From assembly GCA_009779295.1 (NCBI GenBank), contig WREN01000013.1, forward strand, positions 1 to 16,970: 16,970 nt of DNA. Reading direction: 5' to 3'. Below, one piece after another: positions 1 through 7,422 of this stretch (position 1 is the stretch's first letter; the number at the start of each line of letters is the position of its first letter). The notes below the pieces were generated by a model. The model saw nothing but the letters and a program-made list of their open reading frames with translations, did not search any database and was not told where the DNA came from. A program made the translations under genes and the position numbers. This stretch comes from Oscillospiraceae bacterium (GTDB lineage: Bacteria; Bacillota; Clostridia; Oscillospirales; CAG-272).

Positions 1-32
1 AGTTTTTTTCAAGTGGTATTATATAAAGTTAC

Positions 33-590
33 TTATAATTTACACCATAGTTTATTTTTGTTAATATCGTACACTGTTCTATCTTCTATTTTCAACAAAT
101 TGTACAAATTTTCCCAACGCTGCGGCATGTCGTCCTCATATAAGTGCGGAATGAATCCCATTGAGAGGTATAACGAAACTGCCGGCACACGGAAATCGTC
201 GGTTGCGAGGCTAATTTCGCTCACGCCTGCGGAATATAAATATTCGCAAGCCGCCGTGCAAACGAGCCGCCCCAGTCCTTTGCCTTTGTATTCCGCTTTG
301 ACCGCGACCATATGTAACCTGCCGTTTGCGCCACCGTCAACAATCTGTCCCGTCGCCGTACCGACCGGCGTATCTCCGTCGCAGACATAGAATATCGCCT
401 CCGGTTTGACTGTAGGATCGCCCAACATCCGTTCGATGAATTGTTCCCGCGTCCAGCGACCGCGCGTCAATTCCTCGCTGACTTCTATCCATGCGTCAAT
501 AAGCGATTCATCATGCGAAACGATTTTGTAACCAGGTATGTCGCATTGTTGCAACGGTACTTTCGGGCGTATCATTTTTAATTGTCCCAT
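33..590 (-). CDS. GNAT-family N-acetyltransferase
   Basis: The 185-residue protein looks like a GNAT-fold acetyltransferase, which moves an acetyl group from acetyl-CoA to an amine. The acetyl-CoA pyrophosphate-binding loop is visible as YKGKGLGRLV near residues 100-109, preceded by the strand LHMVAVKAE. A later segment, VSLYLSMGFIP, is the usual GNAT 'A-x-x-L-Y-x-x-x-G-F' element. The substrate cannot be read from sequence. The ATG at 588-590 overlaps the coaD stop codon as TAATG, and an AGGAG about ten bases upstream lies inside the end of coaD, so translation is probably coupled. A second ATG at 573-575 is a less likely start. The reading frame closes at 33, and the bases from 1 to 32 show nothing recognisable. 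It is the last gene of the rsmD-coaD run in this window. Confidence 0.85.
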   Translation of the reverse strand: MGQLKMIRPKVPLQQCDIPGYKIVSHDESLIDAWIEVSEELTRGRWTREQFIERMLGDPTVKPEAIFYVCDGDTPVGTATGQIVDGGANGRLHMVAVKAEYKGKGLGRLVCTAACEYLYSAGVSEISLATDDFRVPAVSLYLSMGFIPHLYEDDMPQRWENLYNLLKIEDRTVYDINKNKLWCKL

Positions 591-1063
591 TATTTCTTTA
601 CTCCTTTGATGTATTCCAACACCGATGGCGGCACAAGTTTTGAGATGTCCGCTCCGTGCTTCAGAAATTCCCGCACGACCGACGAGCTCACGTGCTGATA
701 TTCCGGTTTAGAGGGCATGAATAACGTTTCGATATTGTCGTAAACGCTGCGGTTGATTTCGGCGAGCATGTACTCGTAAGTGAAATCCGAAACGTTGCGC
801 ACGCCTTTGATTATGATGTTGATGCCGTTGCGATGCATGTATTCGGCTAACATGCCGTTGTGTGAATCAATTGAAACGTTTTTAATATGGGCACAAGCGA
901 TATCAACCATTTCGATTCTTTGCTTGTCCGTGAAAAAATTCTGCTTCTCGCTGTTGTTGAAAATGACGACGACGATCTCGTCAAACATCAGCGAAGCACG
1001 CCGGATCATGTCGTTGTGCCCGACTGTGATGGGGTCGAATGTCCCCGCTATTAACGCACGCAT
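590..1063 (-). CDS. coaD: Pantetheine-phosphate adenylyltransferase (CoaD)
   Basis: This enzyme makes dephospho-CoA from 4'-phosphopantetheine and ATP, the penultimate step of coenzyme A synthesis, in the cytoplasm. The 157-residue length matches the family. The nucleotidyltransferase T-x-x-H motif is present as GTFDPITVGH at residues 7-16. The second conserved stretch KGVRNVSDF is at 86-94, and the ATP-loop signature SSSVVREF is at 126-133. The gene lies five bases after the YciI-like gene and shares the TAATG junction with the GNAT gene downstream. Its closeness to rsmD, four genes away at most, is the common bacterial arrangement. All key motifs are intact, so an active enzyme is expected. 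Confidence 0.97.
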   Translation of the reverse strand: MRALIAGTFDPITVGHNDMIRRASLMFDEIVVVIFNNSEKQNFFTDKQRIEMVDIACAHIKNVSIDSHNGMLAEYMHRNGINIIIKGVRNVSDFTYEYMLAEINRSVYDNIETLFMPSKPEYQHVSSSVVREFLKHGADISKLVPPSVLEYIKGVKK

Positions 1064-1068
1064 TTGTG

Positions 1069-1374
1069 TCAGCTCCTATCTAATAAAAAGTCCGGTACTC
1101 TGCACGGTTTTATATCTATTTCTTGCCATACATTCCCTGTAACATAAGGTTCGCTATTGAGCCATTCATTTATTAATATTTCTTTTGAAGGATAATCGAC
1201 AATCATTATTGACCCAATCATATTATTTTCATCGTCAAGTATTGCCGCCGCATATAAGTGTTTGCGTTCTTTAATCAAATTTTTAACACCTTCAAGATGT
1301 TGTTCACGTACGTTTTTTCTGCGCATACTTGCTTCACTATCTTTTCCATCAAATGCTGTTATTAAAAAATGCAT
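1069..1374 (-). CDS. YciI-like family protein
   Basis: This 101-residue protein resembles the YciI-like superfamily (ferredoxin-like, dimeric alpha/beta-barrel fold). Visible family features are an N-terminal strand MHFLITAFDG, a histidine followed by a helix (REQHLEGVKNLIKE, around 24-37), the strand YAAAILDDENNMIGSIMIVD, and the C-terminal signature WLNSEPYVTGNVW around 71-83. The usual family pattern is WL..DPYV..GVW. Biochemical roles in this family are mostly unknown, and some members act as small-molecule lyases or dehalogenases, so no substrate is assigned. The ATG is preceded by GGAGTG that overlaps the stop region of the small membrane-protein gene, giving tight coupling in the rsmD-coaD operon. 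Confidence 0.85.
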   Translation of the reverse strand: MHFLITAFDGKDSEASMRRKNVREQHLEGVKNLIKERKHLYAAAILDDENNMIGSIMIVDYPSKEILINEWLNSEPYVTGNVWQEIDIKPCRVPDFLLDRS

Positions 1375-1387
1375 TAATTATCACTCC

Positions 1388-1540
1388 TTAATCATCGTAT
1401 TTATTTCTTGATTCAATAAATTTCCATATTTGATAAATTAATAATACAACACCAATTATAATAATTACAATATTTTTTAAGAAAAATCCCAAAACAATTG
1501 CAGGACTACCTGATTTCGATAATGGTAATCTATATTTCAT
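1388..1540 (-). CDS. Small single-span membrane protein (50 aa), unrecognised
   Basis: I read a 50-residue open frame here that short-ORF cut-offs would miss. It begins with a polar, basic stretch (MKYRLPLSKSGSP), continues with a strongly hydrophobic helix at about residues 14-36 that includes VIIIIGVVLLIY, and ends with a charged tail (KFIESRNKYDD). This predicts one membrane span. Its ATG at 1538-1540 lies inside the last codons of rsmD and is preceded by GGGGGAT, a plausible ribosome binding site. Its TAA is followed at once by the GGAG of the next gene. Filling exactly the gap between two cotranscribed genes, with signals at both ends, supports a real gene. No function is known to me. 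Confidence 0.65.
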   Translation of the reverse strand: MKYRLPLSKSGSPAIVLGFFLKNIVIIIIGVVLLIYQIWKFIESRNKYDD

Positions 1541-2096
1541 TTATACTATCCCCCACATTCCTTAACAAACTAATATGCTTTTTCCCGTACCTCGCGTGGC
1601 GCGCCAACTCCAACCCGCCGTAGACAACCGGCGTTTCCCTGTCGCTTTCGCACACGATTATACCGTTCTCCTCAATTATTCCCGCGTCGCAAATCCGCTT
1701 CAGCGCGTCGAACAGAATATCCGAACCATACGGCGGATCTAAAAAGATTATGTCAAATTTCTGCGCGTTTTTCACGCCGCGTATAAACAACTTATAATCG
1801 GTCGTCAAGACGTTGCACTTGTCGTAAAGTTTCGTCTTCTGCGCGTTGCGTTTGATAACGTCGGTCGCCGCCTTGTCAGCGTCAACTAACACCGCGTTCT
1901 GCGCACCTCTACTCAACGTTTCCAATCCAAGCTGACCCGAACCCGCGAACAAATCCAGTACGCGCCTGCCTTCGATTTCAAACTGTATCATGCTGAACAC
2001 GGCTTCCTTCACCCGTTCATCGGTGGGTCGGGTCGCGTCGCCCGCAGGCGTTTCCAACTTCATTCCCCGCGCCGTACCTGTAATAATCCGCATCAT
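1530..2096 (-). CDS. rsmD: 16S rRNA (guanine966-N2)-methyltransferase RsmD
   Basis: RsmD methylates G966 of 16S rRNA during assembly of the small ribosomal subunit, using S-adenosylmethionine. The 188-residue product begins with the family's RIITGTARGMKLETP segment. The SAM-binding motif is DLFAGSGQLG at 48-57 (most members have SGALG or SGNLG), and the catalytic DPPYG is at 120-124. The N-terminal TRPTDERVKEAVFS stretch at 22-35 is also typical. Two adjacent ATG codons exist. GGAGAAG lies at a good distance from the first, so 2096 is used. It is the first gene of the run towards coaD, and its end overlaps the small membrane-protein gene. No clear promoter was seen between it and uvrC. The gap holds the palindromic element at 2131-2266. 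Confidence 0.96.
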   Translation of the reverse strand: MMRIITGTARGMKLETPAGDATRPTDERVKEAVFSMIQFEIEGRRVLDLFAGSGQLGLETLSRGAQNAVLVDADKAATDVIKRNAQKTKLYDKCNVLTTDYKLFIRGVKNAQKFDIIFLDPPYGSDILFDALKRICDAGIIEENGIIVCESDRETPVVYGGLELARHARYGKKHISLLRNVGDSINEI

Positions 2097-2130
2097 TTTT
2101 TCTTCTCCGTTTTCGTTGATTTTTTGAATT

Positions 2131-2266
2131 TTTGGAATCCCCCTCCGGCTACGCCGGTTTCCCCCTTTAGCAAGGGGGACGAGATTAGGTTGCGTTCTTC
2201 CTTGCCCCCCTTGCTAAAGGGGGGATGTCAAAACACAAATTGCGTTTTGACAGGGGGGATTCCAAA
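2131..2266. repeat. MITE-like nested palindromic element
   Basis: This 136-bp block is bounded by perfect 13-bp terminal inverted repeats: TTTGGAATCCCCC at 2131-2143, with its complement at 2254-2266. Inside are three further inverted repeats: CCGGC/GCCGG at 2145-2149 and 2153-2157; a perfect 18-bp pair at 2161-2178 and 2206-2223; and TGTCAAAAC/GTTTTGACA at 2226-2234 and 2244-2252. Nearly all of the element therefore pairs, giving a cloverleaf-like fold. It sits six bases after the uvrC stop and before rsmD. No open frame or obvious target-site duplication was found. A non-autonomous mobile element or REP-like repeat is most likely. A complex intergenic RNA structure is the alternative. Confidence 0.75.
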
Positions 2267-2271
2267 GTGAT

Positions 2272-4086
2272 TCATTTTTTAAAATATTCCAAAATCTCAT
2301 TCGCGTTGCGCTCCGAAATTCCTCTGACTTCGAGCAATTCCTCTTTTTTCGCAGCTTTCAGATTCGCCATCGTTTTAAAATGTTTGAGCAGTTCCCGCGC
2401 TTTAGCCGCGCCGATCCCGTCGATTTTCTCTAATGCAGATTTCTTGACGTTTTTGCTCCGCGAGTTCGTCATTTTCGTGATCGTGAATCTATGTACTTCT
2501 TCCTGTATCTTATATATCAATTGAAACACCGCCTGTTCTCGCGCTATGCTGATTTCCTCATCTTCCGTCGTCAGTCCGCGCGTTTTGTGAAACTCGTCTT
2601 TCACCATTCCGAAAACCGGTATCGGCATTTGCAATTCTTCAAGCAAAGTTTTAATTGTGGAAACATGCCCCTTACCGCCGTCGAGCAGTATCAAATCCGG
2701 CAAAATCTCGCTGTGATTTTTTAACCTGCGCTCGATAATCTCGCGCATGGACGAGTAATCGTCCTGCTTATCCGTCGATGTGATTTTGTACGTCCGGTAA
2801 TCACTCTTTTTAAGTTTCCCGTTTTCGGCGACAATCATACCCGCTGTGATGTTGTCACTGCCCATATTCGAAATGTCAAACGCCTCTATCCGTTCCGGTA
2901 CAACTTCAAGAGAAAGTATAGACGCGAGCTTAACGAGCGTCTTGTTATCCTTCTCCGCTTCGGCTTTATAATGTTTCGCGTGCTGCGCGGCATTGTCGTA
3001 AACCATGCTGCACAACGCCTTCAATTCGCCGCGCTCAGGCGTTTTCAATTTAACTTTGTAACCTACGCGTTTATTTAAAAATTCAGAAAGTAAAATATCA
3101 TCCTCTTCGCTCAATTCTATATTCAATAAAATAATCTTCGGTATATACTCGCGCTTGGTATACAAATAAATCAGAAAAGCGGAAATATTTTCGTCGTTTA
3201 TGATTTGCTCCGCGGAAAAAACATGGTGTTCGCTGTCGATGACGCAGCCGTCGCGCACGTAGAATATCGTTATGCACGAACAAACATCGTCGGTATATAA
3301 CGCGATAATATCCTGTTCGGTATCCGGAGAACCCACGACCTTTTGATTCGACCACAGCCGCTCAAGTGAATTTATTCGGTCACGGTATATCGCCGCGCTC
3401 TCAAACATTAAGTTTTCCGCCGCGTATTCCATATTCTCCTCAAGCGAAGTTTTAATTTCCGTATAACTCCCGCGCAGAAACGTTAAAACGTCTTTATACA
3501 ATTCCTTATATTCCTTGCTCGAAACCTTCCCCGTGCAGGGTCCAACGCATTGATTCATCTGGTAAAATATACACGGGCGCGTCTTCTCTATATCCTTCGG
3601 GAATTCTCTGTCGCATGACGCGAGTTTAAACGCCTTCTGCGCCGTTTTAACAAGCGTATAAGCCGCACCTGCCGCGGAATACGGTCCGTAATATTTTGCG
3701 CCGTCCGCCAAACGCTTGCGCGTAACGCTGATTCTCGGGTACAATTCATTCATCGTGACCTTTATGTAAGGATAACTCTTGCCGTCTTTGAGCCTTATAT
3801 TGAATTTCGGCATGTGAAGTTTGATGAGTTGATTCTCAAGCGTGAGCGCCTCCATATCCGAATCCGTCATCATGTAATCGAAATCAACGACGTTCTCAAC
3901 CATCTTCTGCGTTTTCAAATCATGACGCGTATGATCCGAAAAGTACTGCGAAACCCTGTTCCGCAACGCCTTAGATTTTCCCACGTAAATAATATTGTCG
4001 TTTTTATCCTTCATAATATAAATTCCGGGCAAAAACGGCAATCCGGCGGCTTTTTCCTGTAAAATTTTCAATCTTATATTTTCCAT
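2272..4086 (-). CDS. uvrC: Excinuclease ABC subunit UvrC
   Basis: UvrC makes the 3' and 5' incisions around bulky DNA lesions in nucleotide excision repair, together with UvrA and UvrB. Counting from the chosen ATG, the 604-residue protein has the GIY-YIG nuclease domain at its start (GIY at 21-23, YVGKSKALRNR at 34-44). A C-x10-C motif (CIFYQMNQCVGPC) follows, then a UVR segment around EENMEYAAENLMFESAAIYR and the RNase H-like nuclease domain with DISNMG and LLDGGKGH. It ends with a double helix-hairpin-helix (IDGIGAAKARELL and VRGISERNANEIL). The frame extends ten codons further upstream, but AGGGA eight bases before the ATG at 4084-4086 and the family N-terminus support this start. A terminator hairpin ends about 15 bases upstream. 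Confidence 0.97.
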   Translation of the reverse strand: MENIRLKILQEKAAGLPFLPGIYIMKDKNDNIIYVGKSKALRNRVSQYFSDHTRHDLKTQKMVENVVDFDYMMTDSDMEALTLENQLIKLHMPKFNIRLKDGKSYPYIKVTMNELYPRISVTRKRLADGAKYYGPYSAAGAAYTLVKTAQKAFKLASCDREFPKDIEKTRPCIFYQMNQCVGPCTGKVSSKEYKELYKDVLTFLRGSYTEIKTSLEENMEYAAENLMFESAAIYRDRINSLERLWSNQKVVGSPDTEQDIIALYTDDVCSCITIFYVRDGCVIDSEHHVFSAEQIINDENISAFLIYLYTKREYIPKIILLNIELSEEDDILLSEFLNKRVGYKVKLKTPERGELKALCSMVYDNAAQHAKHYKAEAEKDNKTLVKLASILSLEVVPERIEAFDISNMGSDNITAGMIVAENGKLKKSDYRTYKITSTDKQDDYSSMREIIERRLKNHSEILPDLILLDGGKGHVSTIKTLLEELQMPIPVFGMVKDEFHKTRGLTTEDEEISIAREQAVFQLIYKIQEEVHRFTITKMTNSRSKNVKKSALEKIDGIGAAKARELLKHFKTMANLKAAKKEELLEVRGISERNANEILEYFKK

Positions 4087-4100
4087 ATTAATTTCCCTGT

Positions 4101-4140
4101 AAAAACGAGCAGACAATTTCTGTTAAGTCATTGTCCGCTC
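4101..4140 (-). terminator. Rho-independent terminator/attenuator between ptsH and uvrC
   Basis: On the minus strand, GAGCGGACAAT (4140-4130) pairs with ATTGTCTGCTC (4117-4107), an 11-bp stem with one G-U pair and a 12-base loop. A GTTTTT run follows at 4106-4101. It lies 30 bases after the ptsH stop. The T-run is only about fourteen bases from the uvrC ATG, so uvrC must be read through this hairpin or transcribed from within ptsH. On the plus strand the hairpin is also followed by TTTTT, so it could act in both directions. Confidence 0.85.
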
Positions 4141-4170
4141 TTTTTCCGATGAATTTTTTTCGTTGTGAAT

Positions 4171-4434
4171 TTATTCACTAAATCCGGTATTGACAAGCTC
4201 ACTCAACCCTTCAAGCGCTTCTTTTTCGTCCGGACCGTCCGCAAACAATGTCACAGTCATCCCCTTGACAATTCCGAGTGACAATACGCCGAGCAAACTT
4301 TTTGCGTTGACCCTCCTGTCTTCTTTTTCAACCCAAATTGAACTTTTATAAGAATTTGCTTTTTGAATAAAAAACGTGGCCGGTCTCGCATGAAGCCCTA
4401 CATTATTTTGAATAGTAACGTTTTGAGAAGTCAT
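4171..4434 (-). CDS. ptsH: Phosphocarrier protein HPr
   Basis: HPr carries phosphate from enzyme I to the sugar-specific EIIA proteins of the phosphotransferase system. In Gram-positives, its Ser46-phosphorylated form is the corepressor of carbon catabolite repression. The 87-residue protein has the active-site motif GLHARPA with the phosphorylated histidine at exactly position 15. It also has VNAKSLLGVLSLGI with serine at position 46, the target of HPr kinase. Both sites being present argues for true HPr rather than Crh, which lacks His15, or NPr. AGGAG precedes the ATG at a normal distance. The gene has its own strong promoter at 4466-4494 and a terminator after it, so it is probably a highly expressed single-gene unit. 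No enzyme I or HPr kinase gene is in the window. Confidence 0.95.
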   Translation of the reverse strand: MTSQNVTIQNNVGLHARPATFFIQKANSYKSSIWVEKEDRRVNAKSLLGVLSLGIVKGMTVTLFADGPDEKEALEGLSELVNTGFSE

Positions 4435-4465
4435 AAAGCTATCGCTCCTAATAATTATTTATAAT

Positions 4466-4494
4466 ATTATATCAAATTTTTTTCGAAAAATCAA
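4466..4494 (-). promoter_or_regulatory. Sigma-A-type promoter of ptsH
   Basis: On the minus strand, TTGATT (4494-4489) and a perfect TATAAT (4471-4466) are separated by exactly 17 bases. The start codon of ptsH is about 30 bases beyond the -10 box. The spacer contains the self-complementary TTTTTCGAAAAA. No cre-like site was recognised beside it. Confidence 0.8.
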
Positions 4495-4515
4495 GAGTTT
4501 TTATATATTTTTTCT

Positions 4516-4992
4516 TTATGTGTTTATTTTTTTAATATCCGTAATCGTGATATACACTGTAATATTCTTGCTTTGCACTTCGAATGTCTTTCCGGGCGCT
4601 AAAAACTGAGTTCCGTTGAGCTTAAATCCGTCTTCTTTGATAATGCCTTTTGAAACTATAACCCCCCTCACGTCATACCGCCGATCGTCATATTTTTTTA
4701 CATAATTATATTCGTTGTCAAGAACGAATACCTCTCTATTAGAAACTTCTTTGCTCAACAGTTTCCCGATTTCCAAACCGTTTTGCTTCCAGTAGAATAT
4801 GTCGCCTTCTACCATAGCTTCTGTTGAACCGATCCTGACGCCGTTTATAAAAAACGATATTTCGACTTCATCTTTATTACTGCTTAACATTTTATTGTAA
4901 AGTTCATAACGCAAAGCGACGCCAATTATACATCCGATCACGACGATAATTATAAGAAAATCAATTATATTAAATCTGGCTTTAGTTTTCAT
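4516..4992 (-). CDS. DUF4330-like single-span protein (second of tandem pair)
   Basis: This 158-residue protein starts with a short basic segment and the pattern KARFNIIDF, followed by a hydrophobic helix (IIIVVIGCIIGVAL, about residues 12-28). The rest is a beta-rich, charged domain predicted outside the membrane. The pattern matches what I know of DUF4330 proteins, whose role is unknown. It shares the RFN(I/F)ID signature and the overall plan with the gene just upstream, so the two look like ancient tandem duplicates. The frame could begin eleven codons earlier, but AGAGGTG before the ATG at 4990-4992 and the paralogue's N-terminus support this start, two bases after the neighbour's stop. 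It closes the rimM-trmD-murJ operon. No clear terminator follows it. Confidence 0.75.
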   Translation of the reverse strand: MKTKARFNIIDFLIIIVVIGCIIGVALRYELYNKMLSSNKDEVEISFFINGVRIGSTEAMVEGDIFYWKQNGLEIGKLLSKEVSNREVFVLDNEYNYVKKYDDRRYDVRGVIVSKGIIKEDGFKLNGTQFLAPGKTFEVQSKNITVYITITDIKKINT

Positions 4993-4994
4993 AA

Positions 4995-5480
4995 TTATTT
5001 TTTCACCTCTTTTATAGTTATACAATAACCCTGCTCAGTAAAATTAGGAACGCGCAAACTGACTAATGTGCCGACTGATATGTGATAACCGCCGATATTG
5101 TATAACCCGTCCTTCAGCGTTGCCTCCGCCTGTATCGTAACCGTCATGTCAAGATGTTCGGGATAAACAGCGTATATAATTTCGCCGCTGTTCAAGATTG
5201 TAGTCGTGTATATGCTGTCCTCGTATTTAACATCGACCACTTTGCCTATTGCCATTTGTTTTACAGAATCAACTACTTTATCGTCCCAGTTGACCTTTCC
5301 TCTGAATTCTTCCTTGATTTGCGTTATTGAAACCTGATATTCAATTGTTACCGTTTTAGGCCTGAAATTTTCGATATTGCCCGACATAAATATATAGGCG
5401 AGAATTCCCGCGGCGGTGAGGATAATTAGAATAAGTATGATATCAATAAAGTTGAATCTGAATTTAGTTTTAGTCGCCAT
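4995..5480 (-). CDS. DUF4330-like single-span protein (first of tandem pair)
   Basis: This 161-residue protein begins MATKTKFRFNFIDIILILI. The N-terminal helix at about residues 10-32 is a membrane anchor or uncleaved signal. The remaining ~125 residues, rich in beta-strand patterns (VTIEYQVSITQI, GKVVDVKYEDSIYTTTI, MTVTIQAEATLKDGLY, GTLVSLRVPN), should lie outside the membrane. The layout agrees with the DUF4330 family, which has no known function. The GTLVSLRVP element resembles the TGFLAPGKTFEV-like part of its neighbour (FLAPGKTFEVQSK). The ATG lies inside the last codons of the O-antigen-ligase-like gene and is preceded by AAGGAG, so translation is coupled. The operon context suggests a periplasm-facing or cell-wall-facing partner of that glycan enzyme, but this is inference. 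Confidence 0.78.
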   Translation of the reverse strand: MATKTKFRFNFIDIILILIILTAAGILAYIFMSGNIENFRPKTVTIEYQVSITQIKEEFRGKVNWDDKVVDSVKQMAIGKVVDVKYEDSIYTTTILNSGEIIYAVYPEHLDMTVTIQAEATLKDGLYNIGGYHISVGTLVSLRVPNFTEQGYCITIKEVKK

Positions 5481-7422
5481 TGCCTTTACTCCTTATTTCC
5501 AATCTTTTGTAGTTTGTATTTTCATATATCAAATCCGCAGAAGTATCATCTTCGTTACGCTCGGTCCATTCAAGCATCGCGCAGCGCCTTACGGCTATCG
5601 TCAATGCCACGACTAACCAAAATACGAAGAATACCCTGTAGTTGTACCATATATAATCAGTCATACCTTGAATCAATACGGAAACAATCCCGCAAAACCC
5701 CGCCGCCGACAACAATTTTGTTTCGGTATATTTTATATTATCACCTAACTTTTTATACAGCGAAAAATTATTTTGCATGTAAATAATCATTGCGGCAAGG
5801 AAAATTATAAGCCCGAAAATTCCGATCTCAACTATAATCTGCAAAAATAAATTATGGCTGTGCGGCGCGCTTTCGATTCCGGCAAGCGAATATTTCGGAT
5901 AGACTACAGTAAAAGCTCCTTCACCTATTCCTATACCGCTGCTGAAATTGTCTTTGATCATTTCGATAACGGCGCGCCAGATATTCACACGGTACGATGT
6001 GGACGTATCCTGAATATTTCCAATGCTTAGGAAACGATCAATAATATTCTGAGGCAAAACAACCGGCAACAAAGGTAACGATATTAACCCTCCTAATAAA
6101 AGTATCATTGATTTGCGATGATATATCAATAAAAACAACAGCATACCTATCAAAAATCCAAGCCATGCGCCGCGCGACCATGTGAATATCAGACATAAAC
6201 CTGAGACTCCGGTCATCATTAAGAATACTAATTTTTGGTTAATTTTTTTTGAGAAAAGAAATATAGCAATCATTAAAGGCAATATCATTATTAAATATTC
6301 CGCTAAAACGTTCGGGTTCTCAAACGTCGAAACGACCCGCCCGCGTATGTCTTCGAATAATTCTTCATCCTGCCAAGTTTGTTCGACCATTCCGAAAAAG
6401 TTTTCGTATATTCCGTATAAAGCGACTATGAACGCTGAAAACGTCAATGAAACTATACACCTTTTTACCCATTCGCTTGTGCGTATCAAATTTACTACGA
6501 GAAAATAACCCAGTATAAAACATGAATACAATAATGCCGGTCTGATGCTCGTCTCGCGCGAAACAGAAAAAATCCCGCCTAATATTGTCAAGAGCAAGAA
6601 GATAAAAATCGATACGTCGATTATTTCAAATTTTAATGTGCGTTTCCCGCGTATTAATTTCAAAAAATAACAAATCGTTACAAAAATAATAAGTCCTGCC
6701 AGAAACATTGTCGGCACGAACGGCACCACGAATATTACCGTAACTATACCAAATTCCGGTATCATTATAAATGTAAATATTCCTACAAGCGCGATAATAC
6801 CTAACAATATATATTCAGGAGCGAGAAAGTAACTGGATAATCCCACAATCATTCCGAGCAGGAAAGCAATATTGTTGCGTATTATAACCGTGCCGCTTAT
6901 TTGTATACTTTCTTTACGCGCGCCGAACACTTTAAACAGCAGAAAACTCATGATCCGGCTTTTGCACATCAAATCGCTGATTTTTACTTTTACAAACAAC
7001 ATCGGGAATGACGCAATCATTAAAAATATCCCAATAATTAAATTTAAAATATCCATTTCTTTGAGGTTGAACGCGTAAACGGATAAAAAATATATTATCG
7101 TCGTGTATAATCCGAAAGAAAATAAGAATATTCCGTAAACCGAAACCGAATATAACATCATCTTCCGAAGTTGTTTCATAATGAAATTTAAAATACTGCT
7201 ATGCTCAAACCCTTTGATTACCCGGAATTTTAAAGGTTTTAAGTTAATCTTTTTTAATATATTAACTGTCAGAGAATTTTCAGCTGCTTCAACTTCGGAA
7301 TCGTAAGAAGTAAATATACCGCCGAAAAAACTTTCCGAAAGTTTATCGTAAATCAAATCAATAAAATTAAAAATCGCATTGAGAAACAAACTTTCCCTGA
7401 ACAATTCTTTTATTTTTTTCAA
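5470..7422 (-). CDS. O-antigen ligase/polymerase-like membrane protein with N-terminal extension
   Basis: This 650-residue polytopic membrane protein resembles the Wzy/WaaL (O-antigen ligase) superfamily, which joins lipid-linked sugar chains on the outer face of the membrane. Typical elements are ENPNVLAEYLIMILP near 368-382, FTWSRGAWLGF near 413-423, and the large loop with the signature PHSHNLFLQIIVEIG near 520-534, which supplies the conserved histidines. Most members have about 400-450 residues. Here about 180 extra N-terminal residues precede the core, including two spans at roughly 92-118 and 124-146. Translation starts at TTG (7422-7420), overlapping the murJ stop as TTGA, with AGGAGG upstream. 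The donor lipid and acceptor are unknown. In a Gram-positive it may attach or polymerise a teichuronic-like or other wall glycan. Confidence 0.8.
   Translation of the reverse strand: MKKIKELFRESLFLNAIFNFIDLIYDKLSESFFGGIFTSYDSEVEAAENSLTVNILKKINLKPLKFRVIKGFEHSSILNFIMKQLRKMMLYSVSVYGIFLFSFGLYTTIIYFLSVYAFNLKEMDILNLIIGIFLMIASFPMLFVKVKISDLMCKSRIMSFLLFKVFGARKESIQISGTVIIRNNIAFLLGMIVGLSSYFLAPEYILLGIIALVGIFTFIMIPEFGIVTVIFVVPFVPTMFLAGLIIFVTICYFLKLIRGKRTLKFEIIDVSIFIFLLLTILGGIFSVSRETSIRPALLYSCFILGYFLVVNLIRTSEWVKRCIVSLTFSAFIVALYGIYENFFGMVEQTWQDEELFEDIRGRVVSTFENPNVLAEYLIMILPLMIAIFLFSKKINQKLVFLMMTGVSGLCLIFTWSRGAWLGFLIGMLLFLLIYHRKSMILLLGGLISLPLLPVVLPQNIIDRFLSIGNIQDTSTSYRVNIWRAVIEMIKDNFSSGIGIGEGAFTVVYPKYSLAGIESAPHSHNLFLQIIVEIGIFGLIIFLAAMIIYMQNNFSLYKKLGDNIKYTETKLLSAAGFCGIVSVLIQGMTDYIWYNYRVFFVFWLVVALTIAVRRCAMLEWTERNEDDTSADLIYENTNYKRLEIRSKGNGD

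Noticed and set aside
1381..1540. A plain intergenic gap between rsmD and the YciI-like gene
   Set aside because: Reading the minus strand shows a complete 50-codon frame with start and stop signals, so it was called as a gene.
2131..2266. CRISPR repeat or ordinary uvrC terminator
   Set aside because: There is no repeat-spacer periodicity. The hairpins lack a following T-run on the minus strand. Matching terminal inverted repeats fit a MITE-like element better.
3098..3355. 85-codon minus-strand frame rich in arginine and tyrosine inside uvrC
   Set aside because: It is an alternative reading frame within the continuous, fully conserved UvrC coding sequence.
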